Part shown: positions 8,438 through 17,238 of the stretch, piece after piece
Layout of the letters: the number at the start of each line of letters is the position of its first letter
How positions within the stretch are numbered: position 1 is the stretch's first letter
From: an uncultured Granulosicoccus sp.
GTDB taxonomy: Bacteria; Pseudomonadota; Gammaproteobacteria; Granulosicoccales; Granulosicoccaceae
Assembly: GCA_937991945.1 (NCBI GenBank)
Contig: CALKLO010000069.1
Span: 1-34,591 of the forward strand
DNA length: 34,591 nt
Reading direction: 5' to 3'
The notes under the pieces: generated by a model
Told to the model about the DNA's origin: nothing
What the model saw: the letters and a program-made list of their open reading frames with translations, nothing else
Databases searched by the model: none
Program-made: the position numbers and the translations under genes

Positions 8438-9805
8438 TTAGGAACCTGAAGCGCGGAGTAAAGCCGCGTAGTATCGACGCCCCATCTCGCGCAATGCCTC
8501 GGCACCAAAGTGAACGCAGGTACCGTTGCCACAAGGATACCCATTCGCAGGCGTCAGGTCATCGTGATTAGACAAGGCGACAGAATTTAAAACGTTAGGC
8601 AGGTTTCTATGCGCTAGATCGATTAATTCTTTGGGTTGGGACAATTGTGAAAGATCTCCTCGATCATCGATGCCACGAGACATGGTGCCGACAACAAATG
8701 GAATATTGCTGTCATTGCGCCGAAGGTCTCCGCCTCGAGCATCAGCTGTAATCGTTAGTCTAAGCGCTTGAACCAATCGTTCAAGATTGGCAGCATAGGA
8801 GCTCGCACACGCATCGTTAGCATCAGATTCTCCTTGATGCCACAGTACGCCGCGAAGAATTCCGCCTGTGGTTTGTATGGCGTAGTCGGCGCGAGCAACA
8901 GCGCGGTCAAACAACCACGTGTTACCTAGGGCTGCATCCGTTGTGTCTTGAGCATTCCATTGACCCGGAGGGCCTTGATCATTGGCGCAGAAGGCTGACC
9001 CTGACCAAGCTGCCGGAACAAGAACGATGTTGTTGCTTGTGTCGTTGAGTGCTGCCTTGGCAAAGCTTAAGCCCAGGCCGATGTAATCAAGACTTTTGCT
9101 TTGGGTGTTTGTCGCATCGAGAGGCACGTGAAGTGGGTCTTCAGCGATTGTAATCGACGGTGTTGCGACATTTTTCGATATGGCCGTAAAGTCACTTTCC
9201 TCAATGAAAATCGTATCCTGATTGTTGGAAGTCGCATTGAGTTGTTGAATTCTAGGGTTGGTTGCATCGAGTCCACCCGCAAAGGATTGGCGAGTACCAT
9301 CACCGCTAAATCCAACCATGTTGCTTTGTCCAACGAGCAGATAAATATCTGGTGCATCGACAGGGTTGATGGCGACCTGAAATTTCAGTTCGTGCTGATC
9401 AACGCCATCGCTCGCCACCAATGTAAAGCTACGTTGCTGGCGCATTATCGGAAGATCAGCAATGTCTAATCGCATCACGGCCGCATTACTGCCGCTGGTT
9501 GCTTCCATCGTAGGCTGATCAAAGCTAGTGGTGATGAATGCGTCATCAGCCGGCGTTAAGCCTTCAATACTCAGCGTTACGGGGCTATCGTGATCATTTC
9601 GCCGAGTTAACGTAAATGGCAAATTGAGCCCGCCGCTGTCGCCTTCGGTGAGTTCTAAGTTGGTCGGTAGTGCTTGTAACTCGAAATCAGCGGCAGAGCC
9701 GGTAGATTCACTAGAGGAGCAAGCGATCAGTAGTAGCAGAGGTGAGAGTAAGGCGCAGCGCAGCGCCGCTCTAGAGCCCACTCTGAAGATATTTAGGGTT
9801 TTCAT
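8438..9805 (-). CDS. SASA-family (sialate O-acetylesterase-like) lipoprotein esterase, copy 1
   Basis: The ATG at 9805 (455 aa) starts directly before a lipoprotein signal peptide whose lipobox LIAC puts Cys29 at the mature N-terminus, followed by Ser residues, so outer-membrane attachment is likely. Residues about 40-150 form a beta-rich domain of unknown type. The esterase domain starts at DIYLLVGQSNMVGF, where the Ser of GQSN (about 161) is the expected nucleophile; LWHQGESD (about residue 320) and GTCVHFGAEALREMG near the C-terminus supply further active-site residues, including the likely catalytic His. The family removes O-acetyl groups from sialic acids, xylan and other glycans. It is a paralogue of the adjacent gene with similar domain order; the substrate is unknown. 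Confidence 0.85.
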   Translation of the reverse strand: MKTLNIFRVGSRAALRCALLSPLLLLIACSSSESTGSAADFELQALPTNLELTEGDSGGLNLPFTLTRRNDHDSPVTLSIEGLTPADDAFITTSFDQPTMEATSGSNAAVMRLDIADLPIMRQQRSFTLVASDGVDQHELKFQVAINPVDAPDIYLLVGQSNMVGFSGDGTRQSFAGGLDATNPRIQQLNATSNNQDTIFIEESDFTAISKNVATPSITIAEDPLHVPLDATNTQSKSLDYIGLGLSFAKAALNDTSNNIVLVPAAWSGSAFCANDQGPPGQWNAQDTTDAALGNTWLFDRAVARADYAIQTTGGILRGVLWHQGESDANDACASSYAANLERLVQALRLTITADARGGDLRRNDSNIPFVVGTMSRGIDDRGDLSQLSQPKELIDLAHRNLPNVLNSVALSNHDDLTPANGYPCGNGTCVHFGAEALREMGRRYYAALLRASGS

Positions 9806-9909
9806 GAGACAAAAGATAAGCAAACAGCAAGCCTATCTCTTGTGTATCTCGGCGTTGAGGGCGTAATACGCGCCCGTGTGGCGCGCAAGTAGGCGCTCCC
9901 CAGACGAAA

Positions 9910-11286
9910 TTAGGGTAGGAGAGCTTTCAATTCAGTGTAATAACGCACACCCATTTCTCTTTGGGCCGCTGCGCCGAAATGGACACACGTACCTTCACCG
10001 CAAGGGTAGGCCGGTGGTATGAGATCTTCAGTAAGGACAACACCTGATAGCGGTATGAGGTTGGTGACGTTTCTGTGTGCATTGTCGACAATTACCTTAG
10101 CGTCTCCAAAAGGTAGTTGTGCTCCGCGGGTGTCTTCGCCCTGGGACATTGTGCCAACAATAAAAGGGACATCTGACTCGCTACCGCGTGCCACTGCACC
10201 TCTCGCATCAGCATCTATGTTGGTTCGCAATGATTCAGCGAGCTCTGTAAGGTTCTCAGCGTACACCTCGGCACAAGCCATGCTGTCCGAATCAGCTTCG
10301 CCTTGGTGCCAAAGAATACCGCGCAAAATTCCGCCTGTCTGGGCGATAGCAACATTGGCTCGGGTAATAGCTCTGTCGTGAAGCAGGGTCCCGGCTAAGG
10401 CTTCGTTGGTTTTTTCAGTGGCGTTCCATCCCAATCCGTCAAATCGGTTGGTATCGCGACTGCAAAAGCCTGTGTCGGACCATGCCGCAGGTACTAAGTA
10501 GACGTCTGCTGTTGTGTCGGCCAGGGCTTGTTTAGCGAATTCAAGGCCAAATGCAATTCGTTCGCCCTCTTTGCTCTGAGTGTTGGAATTGAAGCCGTTA
10601 TGCAGCGGATCTACAGCAGGTGTAAGCGGTTCGCCAACGTTATAGACGCTGATCTCTGTTGTGAAGTCTTCTTCGGTTGCGAAGTTTTCAGAGTCGTTAC
10701 CCGTTACATTGAGCTGTAGCACCCGCTCATTGGGAGCGTCTAGCTCGCCTGGTAGTACTTCCCTTGAGTCATCTTCGCTAAAGCCGACTGCATTGCTTTG
10801 GCCGACAATGAGGTAGACGTCTGCCTTATCGGTGGGCTGGATTTCAAGCAGCAAATTGACTGTGACGGGGGCTGAGACACTATCATCGCCCGTTATTTGC
10901 AATGTGCGTGTTTCAGGCATCAGTGGAGCGGCGCCAATGGCCAGCTGGATAGCTAGGGTGCTGTCGGTTTGAGTGGACGAAAGAGATGCGTCACTAAATT
11001 GAGTTGTTAGGTTGAGATCTTGACTGGTTGTCGCGCCTGCCGCGGTCAGTGTAATGGGTAGGGCTTGTGAGTCACCACGCACGATAGTGACATCGACGGT
11101 TGCATTACCCTCACCCTCAACCAACGTGACTTCGGTGTTGTTGAGTTGAATGGTCCAGTCTGCATCGCTAGTGGGTGGAACGGTGGTGACCGGGTCAGTC
11201 GTGTTTGTCGTGGTCTCACTACTGCAGGAGGCTAAGACGAGCACGAGCGTTGCGGCTAAGCAGTGGCCAATTCGATACTTATGCAT
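9910..11286 (-). CDS. SASA-family lipoprotein esterase, copy 2
   Basis: The ATG at 11286 gives 458 aa with a lipobox LASC at Cys21; an in-frame ATG at 11346 would place 20 extra charged and polar residues before the signal. A Thr-rich linker follows the lipid Cys, then a beta-rich domain containing VTLVEGEGNATVDVTI. The esterase domain has VYLIVGQSNAVGFSEDD (nucleophile Ser in GQSN), LWHQGEADSD and GTCVHFGAAAQREMG. Shared blocks with the neighbouring copy run from the linker to the C-terminus (for example NTQSK, VLVPAAWS versus YLVPAAWS, PFIVGTMSQG versus PFVVGTMSRG), showing a tandem duplication that has since diverged. The two copies are separated by about 100 bp. Confidence 0.85.
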   Translation of the reverse strand: MHKYRIGHCLAATLVLVLASCSSETTTNTTDPVTTVPPTSDADWTIQLNNTEVTLVEGEGNATVDVTIVRGDSQALPITLTAAGATTSQDLNLTTQFSDASLSSTQTDSTLAIQLAIGAAPLMPETRTLQITGDDSVSAPVTVNLLLEIQPTDKADVYLIVGQSNAVGFSEDDSREVLPGELDAPNERVLQLNVTGNDSENFATEEDFTTEISVYNVGEPLTPAVDPLHNGFNSNTQSKEGERIAFGLEFAKQALADTTADVYLVPAAWSDTGFCSRDTNRFDGLGWNATEKTNEALAGTLLHDRAITRANVAIAQTGGILRGILWHQGEADSDSMACAEVYAENLTELAESLRTNIDADARGAVARGSESDVPFIVGTMSQGEDTRGAQLPFGDAKVIVDNAHRNVTNLIPLSGVVLTEDLIPPAYPCGEGTCVHFGAAAQREMGVRYYTELKALLP

Positions 11287-11612
11287 CAATGTAGGTCGGC
11301 TTTTTATTGAATAGTCCAAGGCTGTGTTTTTTCTCGTCAATAACATCTGAAATTGTGGCGATCGTGCAAGGTAGTACTGGTAACATAAGGGGGTCGGCTT
11401 CTACGAATCCCTTGACATTAGCCGATTTGGAGTCTATCAAACATAGAGCTTTCTATTTGTGGAAAGTTACCGTGCTATCTGAAATGCAACGCGTTTTAGC
11501 GCACTTTTAGTGACTATGAGTCGTGCCGTTAGTTCCAAAACAAGGTCTTGGGTCAAAAACTGTGACGTAAGGTAACCCTTCACACTTATTCAGATTATCC
11601 GCTAATCCCTAA
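11287..11612 (+). promoter_or_regulatory. Upstream region of the antiporter operon with candidate sigma70 promoter
   Basis: This 326-bp gap separates the divergent esterase gene from mrpE. The best promoter candidate toward mrpE is TTGACA at 11412-11417, a 17-nt spacer, and TATCAA at 11435-11440 (perfect -35, 4 of 6 at -10). This would leave a leader of roughly 165 nt before the mrpE ATG, which itself has no clear Shine-Dalgarno sequence. I saw no convincing riboswitch fold, terminator or additional gene in the leader; short inverted pieces (GTCA/TGAC around 11550-11570) are too small to call. Confidence 0.4.
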
Positions 11613-12116
11613 ATGACGCAAACCTATCGACTTATTGCGGCAATGGTGTGCCTTTGGCTACTACTGTCCGGCTTATTCAAAACACAACTCATCGTACTGG
11701 GCATCTTGTCCGTTGCTTTCGTTGTGTATATTGCGCGCCGCATGCGCATTATCGAACACCGAGGGCAGTCGTTTTACAACGGAATCCCCGAGGCGTTGAG
11801 TTACTGGCGCTGGCTTATGTACCAAATTGTGCTCAGTAATATTGATGTCACTAAACGCGTTTGGTCGCCAGAGTTGAAAATCAAACCTATGTTGAGGCGT
11901 GTAAGCGCAACCCCCAACACGGAGTTGGGACGTGTTGTCTATGCAAACTCGATTACGTTAACGCCTGGTACTACGGCGATAAATTTTACCCCTGAGGGCG
12001 ATGTTCTCGTTCACGCATTGCATGAAGACAGTCTTGAAGAGCTTGAGGCTGGCGAGATGGCTGCACGGGTTCGCGATGTTGAACCGCATTTTCAGATAGA
12101 GGAAGGGGGTCGATAA
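11613..12116 (+). CDS. mrpE: Mrp-type Na+/H+ antiporter subunit E
   Basis: A 167-aa membrane protein that opens the antiporter operon. Two or three hydrophobic segments at the N-terminus are followed by a soluble C-terminal region with VVYANSITLTPGTTAINFTPEG, the signature of MrpE/MbhA proteins (usual form 'anSITLTPGTl.v....'), and VHALHEDSLEE. MrpE is needed for assembly and full activity of the multi-subunit antiporter. Its stop TAA is immediately followed by the next start, and the run GGAAGGGGG just upstream gives that start a strong ribosome binding site. Confidence 0.92.
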   Translation: MTQTYRLIAAMVCLWLLLSGLFKTQLIVLGILSVAFVVYIARRMRIIEHRGQSFYNGIPEALSYWRWLMYQIVLSNIDVTKRVWSPELKIKPMLRRVSATPNTELGRVVYANSITLTPGTTAINFTPEGDVLVHALHEDSLEELEAGEMAARVRDVEPHFQIEEGGR

Positions 12117-12398
12117 ATGTTTGTCGCTGCAACAATCGCTGTTCTAGTAACCATGGCGTTAACCCTAATGCGGGCACTCATGGGCCCTACCTTATTCGAT
12201 AGGCTACTCGCAGTTAACTCGTTTGGTACTAAGACAGTTTTACTCATCGCCGCTTACGGCTTTATGACTGGGCGACCGGACTTTTTGGATATCGCTCTGG
12301 TATACGCGCTCATCAATTTCCTAGGCACTGTGGCTGTGCTTAAATTTTTCGAGTATGACGACCCTGCCAGTGCTGCCTACCAAGAGGATGATTACTAG
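12117..12398 (+). CDS. mrpF: Mrp-type Na+/H+ antiporter subunit F
   Basis: A 93-aa protein with three predicted membrane helices. LMRALMGPTLFDRLLAVNSFGTKT is the MrpF/MbhB signature (usual 'R...GPt..DRvvAlD..gt'). An FLDIALVYALINFLGTVA segment follows as in the family. The gene abuts mrpE and mrpG without spacing (TAA then ATG, TAG then ATG), so it belongs to one coupled operon. MrpF is a small integral subunit of the antiporter; no enzymatic motif is expected. Confidence 0.93.
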   Translation: MFVAATIAVLVTMALTLMRALMGPTLFDRLLAVNSFGTKTVLLIAAYGFMTGRPDFLDIALVYALINFLGTVAVLKFFEYDDPASAAYQEDDY

Positions 12399-12878
12399 AT
12401 GTTTGATGCAATCGTCTGGGTGGTTAGTTGGGCATTCATGTTGACAGGGTGTGTGTTTGTCCTGACGGGGGCGGTCGGTATTATACGAATGCCCGATTTG
12501 TATACACGGTTACATGCTGCCAGTTTGACGGATACGGGCGGAACCATTTTTATTTGTTTAGCGCTCATTATTCAATCGGTGTTCGTCTTCGGTAGTGCAA
12601 TGGCTGCTATCAAAGTTGCGTTGATTCTTTTCTTTACGCTTTTTACGGGGCCTACGGCCTCACATGCGTTAGCGAAGACAGCCTTACTTAGCGGGTTGGT
12701 TCCAACGGACGCTGACGGCAAACCTCTTCTCGAATCTTCCGAGGAGGCAACCCAAATGGCAAGATCACGGCCAGCAGATTACCGCACTGGCCAAGAAAGC
12801 GAGGCGTACAATTCGCGCGCTCAGTTGTTTGATTCCGAAGCGACCAATAACGACACGACATCTGGAGTACAGCGATAA
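12399..12878 (+). CDS. mrpG: Mrp-type Na+/H+ antiporter subunit G
   Basis: A 159-aa protein. The first 100 or so residues hold three hydrophobic helices with the MrpG/MbhC signature GAVGIIRMPDLYTRLHAASLTDTGG and a FTGPTASHALAKTA segment at the end of the third helix. The C-terminal 50 residues are a hydrophilic tail (ATQMARSRPADYRTG onward), which makes this subunit longer than the usual 100-120 aa. The stop codon overlaps the next start in a TAATG arrangement at 12876-12880. Confidence 0.93.
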   Translation: MFDAIVWVVSWAFMLTGCVFVLTGAVGIIRMPDLYTRLHAASLTDTGGTIFICLALIIQSVFVFGSAMAAIKVALILFFTLFTGPTASHALAKTALLSGLVPTDADGKPLLESSEEATQMARSRPADYRTGQESEAYNSRAQLFDSEATNNDTTSGVQR

Positions 12879-13486
12879 TGGAGACGTTAGTCGTCGCAGT
12901 TCTGTTGACGTTTCTCGTCATTATTGCCATCGGTATCATTGTGTTACGGGACCTACTCGGTGCTGTGATCCTGCTTGGTGTGTATAGCCTTGTTGCTGCA
13001 GGCGCGTTCGTGGTAATGGATGCCGTCGATGTCGCCTTTACCGAGGCCGCTGTAGGCGCGGGTATTTCAACCATACTGTTTTTAGGTGCTTTATCTTTTA
13101 CCAGCCATAAACAGAAGCCTCGGGGGCACGACAGTGTTTTCGCATTGGTGTTTGTGGTTATCACGGGCAGCGTATTGATATACGGCACCTTGGATATGCC
13201 ACATTACGGCAATGCGGAATCCGCAGCCCAAACGCACCCTGATTTGGCGGTTCGTTTCATTGAGCAATCTGGTTCTGAAGTTGGACCACCCAACATTGTT
13301 ACCTCCGTATTAGGAAGCTATCGCGGCTACGACACACTGGGTGAGACTCTGGTGGTATTTGCGGCTGGCATCGCTGTGCTCAGCATCCTGGGTTTAAAGC
13401 GTCGAAGACCAGAAGACGATGTGTTGGAAGACGCTCCCGGCGATACAGCTGCCGGTGCTTCCGATGATGCCAAAGACCACAACTGA
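12878..13486 (+). CDS. MbhD/MbhE-like subunit (equivalent to the C-terminal part of MrpA)
   Basis: A 202-aa membrane protein. The first half carries an MbhD (DUF4040) domain: VLRDLLGAVILLGVYSLV and DVAFTEAAVGAG, where Glu56 matches the conserved acidic residue of MrpA's C-terminal helices. The second half ends with NIVTSVLGSYRGYDTLGETLVVFAA (about residues 138-163), the MbhE signature also found at the end of MrpA. Classical MrpA fuses this to a large NuoL-like domain; here it is a separate gene, as in archaeal membrane-bound hydrogenase clusters where MbhD and MbhE are distinct. A hydrophilic tail (PEDDVLEDAPGD) follows. It sits between mrpG and mrpB. Confidence 0.85.
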   Translation: METLVVAVLLTFLVIIAIGIIVLRDLLGAVILLGVYSLVAAGAFVVMDAVDVAFTEAAVGAGISTILFLGALSFTSHKQKPRGHDSVFALVFVVITGSVLIYGTLDMPHYGNAESAAQTHPDLAVRFIEQSGSEVGPPNIVTSVLGSYRGYDTLGETLVVFAAGIAVLSILGLKRRRPEDDVLEDAPGDTAAGASDDAKDHN

Positions 13487-13497
13487 GTGACGCGTTC

Positions 13498-13926
13498 GTG
13501 AAACTATACCCAAGACAACGCCACCGCATCCTGCAAGTTGTAACCAAGTTGCTGGTGCCTGTAATGCTCATGTTCGGGCTCTATGTTCAGTTTCATGGTG
13601 ACTACGGCCCAGGCGGTGGTTTCCAAGCGGGTGTCATATTTGGCAGCGCCTTCATATTGCACGGTTTGGTTTTCGGCTTGCAACGCACCCGAGAGGTCCT
13701 ACCTCCAAGAATGCTACACATCATGATGTCGTTAGGCGTTCTTTTGTACGCGGGAACAGGTGCTGTGACTATGCTCATGGGCGGTAATCTTCTTGACTAC
13801 GATGTACTTGCACATGATCCCTTGCATGGGCAGCACTGGGGATTGTTCTCCATTGAGCTAGGTGTTGGTGTAACCGTCAGCGCTGTCATGATTAGTCTTT
13901 TCTACAACTTTGCTAGCAAACGATGA
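13498..13926 (+). CDS. mrpB: Mrp-type Na+/H+ antiporter subunit B
   Basis: A 142-aa protein with four hydrophobic helices, read from a GTG at 13498, 11 nt after the previous stop. The motif FGLYVQFHGDYGPGGGFQAGVIFG is the MrpB/MbhF signature (family 'FHGH..PGGGFqgG'). DPLHGQHWGLFSIELGVG follows as in the family. The stop codon overlaps the mrpC start (ATGA, 13923-13926). MrpB contributes to the ion-translocating membrane module; it is homologous to neither NuoK nor NuoL types. Confidence 0.93.
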   Translation: MKLYPRQRHRILQVVTKLLVPVMLMFGLYVQFHGDYGPGGGFQAGVIFGSAFILHGLVFGLQRTREVLPPRMLHIMMSLGVLLYAGTGAVTMLMGGNLLDYDVLAHDPLHGQHWGLFSIELGVGVTVSAVMISLFYNFASKR

Positions 13927-14291
13927 ATCAGCTTATCGGTTTATACAGCTACTGGGTCGTCATTGTATTAATGATGGCTGGCCTGTACATCATGATCGCA
14001 CGATATAACCTGGTGAAAAAAATTATCGGTCTGGGTTTGTTTCAGACCTCTATCTTTTACCTCTATATCACTATGGGTAAGGTCAAGGGCGGTACCGCAC
14101 CCATCTTGGCGGAAGGTCAGGATTACATCTATTCCAATCCGTTACCTCATGTACTCATACTGACAGCGATTGTTGTCGGCGTTGCTACAAGTGCTGTGGC
14201 GTTGGCGTTGATTGTTCGCATACATGAAACGTACGACACCATAGAGGAAGACGAAATCAGGGAAATTGAAGAAATGGAGCCTGAAGCTTAA
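13923..14291 (+). CDS. mrpC: Mrp-type Na+/H+ antiporter subunit C (NuoK-like)
   Basis: A 122-aa protein with three membrane helices, homologous to NuoK of respiratory complex I. GLYIMIARYNLVKKIIGLGLFQTSIFYLYI and DPLPHVLILTAIVVG-like NPLPHVLILTAIVVGVATSAVALALI are the family blocks (MrpC usually has 'DPlpqALvLTAIVIg.a'). The C-terminus is a short acidic tail (EEDEIREIEEMEPEA). It overlaps mrpB by 4 nt and mrpD by 1 nt (TAATG), consistent with tightly coupled expression. Confidence 0.93.
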   Translation: MNQLIGLYSYWVVIVLMMAGLYIMIARYNLVKKIIGLGLFQTSIFYLYITMGKVKGGTAPILAEGQDYIYSNPLPHVLILTAIVVGVATSAVALALIVRIHETYDTIEEDEIREIEEMEPEA

Positions 14292-15778
14292 TGACTGAGC
14301 AACTTCCAGCGCTACAAATTCTGATAACTATGCTGGCGGCGCCTTTGTGCGTGCTAGTACGACATGCCCGTATTAGTTGGGCTATCGCATTTTTGGCCAA
14401 CGTCTTCGCTTTTTGGGTCGCATGGCAATTGCTGTGGCAAGTGCAAGAGCATGGCGCTATTCGCTACGCGCTAGGCGGCTGGGCGGCACCAACGGGTATT
14501 GAATACTACATAGACACTGTCAACGCAGCAGTTGTATTGCTGGTTTCAGGTATCAGCTCAATCGTACTGTTGTATGCCTATAGCAGTGTCGGAAAATCTA
14601 TTCCCAAGGCTAAGCATTATTTGTTTTATGCAGCTTGGTTGCTTTGTGTGACAGGTTTAATGGGCATTGTTATTACAGGTGATGCTTTTAATGTCTTTGT
14701 TTTCTTAGAAGTCTCGTCACTAGCTACTTATATGCTTATCTCGTTCGGCGAAGACAGGCGCGCCTTGACAGCAAGCTTTCGCTACTTGGTGTTAGGTAGT
14801 GTGGGTGCTTCGTTCATACTGATAGGTATCGGTTTTTTATACGCGGCCACCGGCACGCTGAACATGCTTGATTTAGCCGAGCGTATCCCTGACAGTGAAT
14901 CCCAAAGAGCGGTATTGGTAGCTTTTAGTTTTATCACTATCGGGGTGCTCATAAAAGCAGCCGTTTTCCCACTACACGCATGGTTACCTAACGCATACAC
15001 GTACGCACCTGTTGCCGTTACCGCATTTTTGGCCGGCACAGCGACCAAAGTATCGCTGTATGTGCTGCTGCGATTTTTCTACAGTATTTTTGGTGCCGAC
15101 TACAGCTTCGGGCAATTGTTCCTCAATGGTGTCTTGTTACCGGCGGCCATTGCAGGGTTTGTATTGATGTCTTTGGTGGCGGTGTATCAAACTGATCTAC
15201 GGCGCATGCTGGCGTATTCCAGTGTTGCTCAAATTGGTTATATCGTTGCTGGGTTTTCACTGGCTAGTCAAGCTGGATTAGCTGCAGGCATTGTGCACAT
15301 TGTTAATCATGCCTTGATTAAAACCAGTTTGTTTATGGCCGTTGGCTGCATCATTTATAGGGTGGGGCATTCGCATATTCCTTCCCTAGACAATTTGTTC
15401 AAACGCATGCCGTTCACATGCGTCGCGTTTATTATCTCTGGGTTAGGACTCATCGGTATTCCACTCACCGTGGGGTTTGTCAGCAAGTTCACGCTGATTG
15501 GGGCTGCTATGGACGAAGGCTGGTGGGTACTGGCGGCATTAATCTTAGTCAGCTCGCTGTTAGCTGTGGTGTACATCGGGCGAGTAGTAGAAATTATGTT
15601 GTTCAGACAGTCTCGTGAAGGTGGACAGGCGTCGACCGGTCTGGCGGAGGCTCCCATGAGTATGGTGATTCCAATGTATGCACTTGTCTTAGTCGGCTTA
15701 TATTTTGGTATCAATGGCAGCGAGACGCTTAATGTTGCTAATGATGCGGCCCAACAACTGCTGGGCGGTTTCAAATGA
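14291..15778 (+). CDS. mrpD: Mrp-type antiporter subunit D, first copy (NuoM/NuoN-like)
   Basis: A 495-aa polytopic protein of the proton-conducting transporter family (ND2/ND4/ND5). The conserved helix-5 Glu140 lies in FVFLEVSSLATYMLI. The helix-7 Lys222 lies in LIKAAVFPLHAWLPNAYTYAPV and the helix-8 Lys253 in GTATKVSLYVLLRFF, so the residues needed for ion translocation are present. This copy has the closest match to classical MrpD/MbhH in the set. It follows mrpC by TAATG and overlaps the next gene by ATGA (15775-15778). Confidence 0.92.
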   Translation: MTEQLPALQILITMLAAPLCVLVRHARISWAIAFLANVFAFWVAWQLLWQVQEHGAIRYALGGWAAPTGIEYYIDTVNAAVVLLVSGISSIVLLYAYSSVGKSIPKAKHYLFYAAWLLCVTGLMGIVITGDAFNVFVFLEVSSLATYMLISFGEDRRALTASFRYLVLGSVGASFILIGIGFLYAATGTLNMLDLAERIPDSESQRAVLVAFSFITIGVLIKAAVFPLHAWLPNAYTYAPVAVTAFLAGTATKVSLYVLLRFFYSIFGADYSFGQLFLNGVLLPAAIAGFVLMSLVAVYQTDLRRMLAYSSVAQIGYIVAGFSLASQAGLAAGIVHIVNHALIKTSLFMAVGCIIYRVGHSHIPSLDNLFKRMPFTCVAFIISGLGLIGIPLTVGFVSKFTLIGAAMDEGWWVLAALILVSSLLAVVYIGRVVEIMLFRQSREGGQASTGLAEAPMSMVIPMYALVLVGLYFGINGSETLNVANDAAQQLLGGFK

Positions 15779-17238
15779 ATCCACTATGGACATTAGTTCC
15801 GCCGCTAGCAGTTATTCCTTTCATACTGTTTTTTGGCGAGAAGCGAAAAAACTGGCGCGAAGTTTCAATAATCATTGCAGGCTTAGCACTGCTGCTGATC
15901 AACAATAGTATTTATAACGACTTGATGGCAGGCGGCACGCCACAAAGTGGTGAGTTGGGTATTCTGGCTGACTATACGTTGAAACTATCAGCCGAACCCA
16001 TGGGCGTTATGTTCGGGTTGCTGGCCAGCTTTTTGTGGGTGGTGACAACGGTCTACAGTATTGGTTATATGCGCGGGCATCATGAAGTCAATCAAACGCG
16101 CTTCTACACCTGCTTTGCTATTGCGTTGGCAGCTGTCATGGCTGCAGCGTATGCGGATAACTTGCTGACATTGTTTGTCGCTTATGAAGTCATCACGATT
16201 TCCACCTTCCCACTGGTCACTCATGCTGGTGGTGTGGATGCCAAAAAAGCAGGGCGCGTCTATTTGGGCATTTTAATGTCTACGTCAATAGGCTTTTTAC
16301 TACCGGCTATTATTTGGACAGCAACCGTTGCAGGCACACTGGACTTCGTGCCAGGGGGCGTTCTAGGCGATGCTGGTTTGAGCAACGGTGCCATGGCAGT
16401 GTTGTTGGGCTTGTTTGTTTTTGGCATTGCCAAAACTGGAATTATGCCGTTCCATCGCTGGTTACCTGCAGCCATGGTGGCACCGACACCCGTCAGTGCG
16501 CTATTGCACGCGGTTGCGGTGGTTAAAACAGGTGTATTTAGTTTGCTCAAAATCGTGACCTATACCTTTGGTATAGACACCATGACAATGAGTGGCGCGG
16601 CGCAGTGGTTCCTTCCTGTTGCAGCCTTCACCGTTATAGTTTCATCGATTGTGGCGTTTACCAAAGACAACTTAAAAGCTCGTCTTGCTTATTCAACGAT
16701 TAGTCAGTTGGCTTACATCATTATGGCAGCGTTACTGGCCACCGTGATGTCGGTGAGCGGCGGTGTGTTGCATATTGTCATGCACGCCTTTGGAAAAATT
16801 ACTTTGTTCTTTTGTGCGGGTGCGATTTTGGTGGCGCTGCATAAGTCCGAAATTTCCAAGCTAGACGGTATTGGGCGGCGTATGCCGATCACCATGGGGG
16901 CGTTTTTCATTGGCGCTGTTAGTATTATTGGGCTGCCGCCAGCAGGTGGTGTATGGAGTAAGTTACTCATAGCTGGAGGGTCGCTGGATACAGGAACTAT
17001 TGTCTGGGCGGCTGTTTTGATGCTAAGTACGTTGCTTAACATCGCCTATTTATTGCCTATTCCTTTGCGAGCTTTTCTACGGCCTGATCCATCGTTGGCA
17101 CCGGGTGAAAAAGCCACCATGCAAGAAGCGCCTTTTGCCTGTTTGTGGGCCATCGTGCTAACTGCATCTACCTGCTTGTTGCTGTTTATTTATCCGCAGC
17201 CGCTGACTGAACTAATTGGACTCATTCAATGGCGATGA
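15775..17238 (+). CDS. Proton-conducting antiporter subunit, second D-type copy (MrpA-N/NuoL-flavoured)
   Basis: A 487-aa polytopic protein of the same transporter family. Helix-5 Glu138 is in FVAYEVITISTFPLV, helix-7 Lys220 in GIAKTGIMPFHRWLP, and APTPVSALLHAVAVVKTGV provides His245 and Lys251. The APTPVSALLH.A..VK.G pattern is that of NuoL and the N-terminal domain of MrpA, so this protein may stand in for the missing NuoL-like part of MrpA. It lacks the long lateral helix expected of NuoL at this length. It overlaps the preceding gene by 4 nt and the next by up to 10 nt. Confidence 0.88.
   Translation: MNPLWTLVPPLAVIPFILFFGEKRKNWREVSIIIAGLALLLINNSIYNDLMAGGTPQSGELGILADYTLKLSAEPMGVMFGLLASFLWVVTTVYSIGYMRGHHEVNQTRFYTCFAIALAAVMAAAYADNLLTLFVAYEVITISTFPLVTHAGGVDAKKAGRVYLGILMSTSIGFLLPAIIWTATVAGTLDFVPGGVLGDAGLSNGAMAVLLGLFVFGIAKTGIMPFHRWLPAAMVAPTPVSALLHAVAVVKTGVFSLLKIVTYTFGIDTMTMSGAAQWFLPVAAFTVIVSSIVAFTKDNLKARLAYSTISQLAYIIMAALLATVMSVSGGVLHIVMHAFGKITLFFCAGAILVALHKSEISKLDGIGRRMPITMGAFFIGAVSIIGLPPAGGVWSKLLIAGGSLDTGTIVWAAVLMLSTLLNIAYLLPIPLRAFLRPDPSLAPGEKATMQEAPFACLWAIVLTASTCLLLFIYPQPLTELIGLIQWR

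Noticed and set aside
11440-11612. Possible riboswitch in the mrp leader, such as a sodium-sensing RNA
   Set aside because: The leader is long enough, but I could find no stable multi-stem fold or conserved motif by eye; an Infernal scan would be needed.
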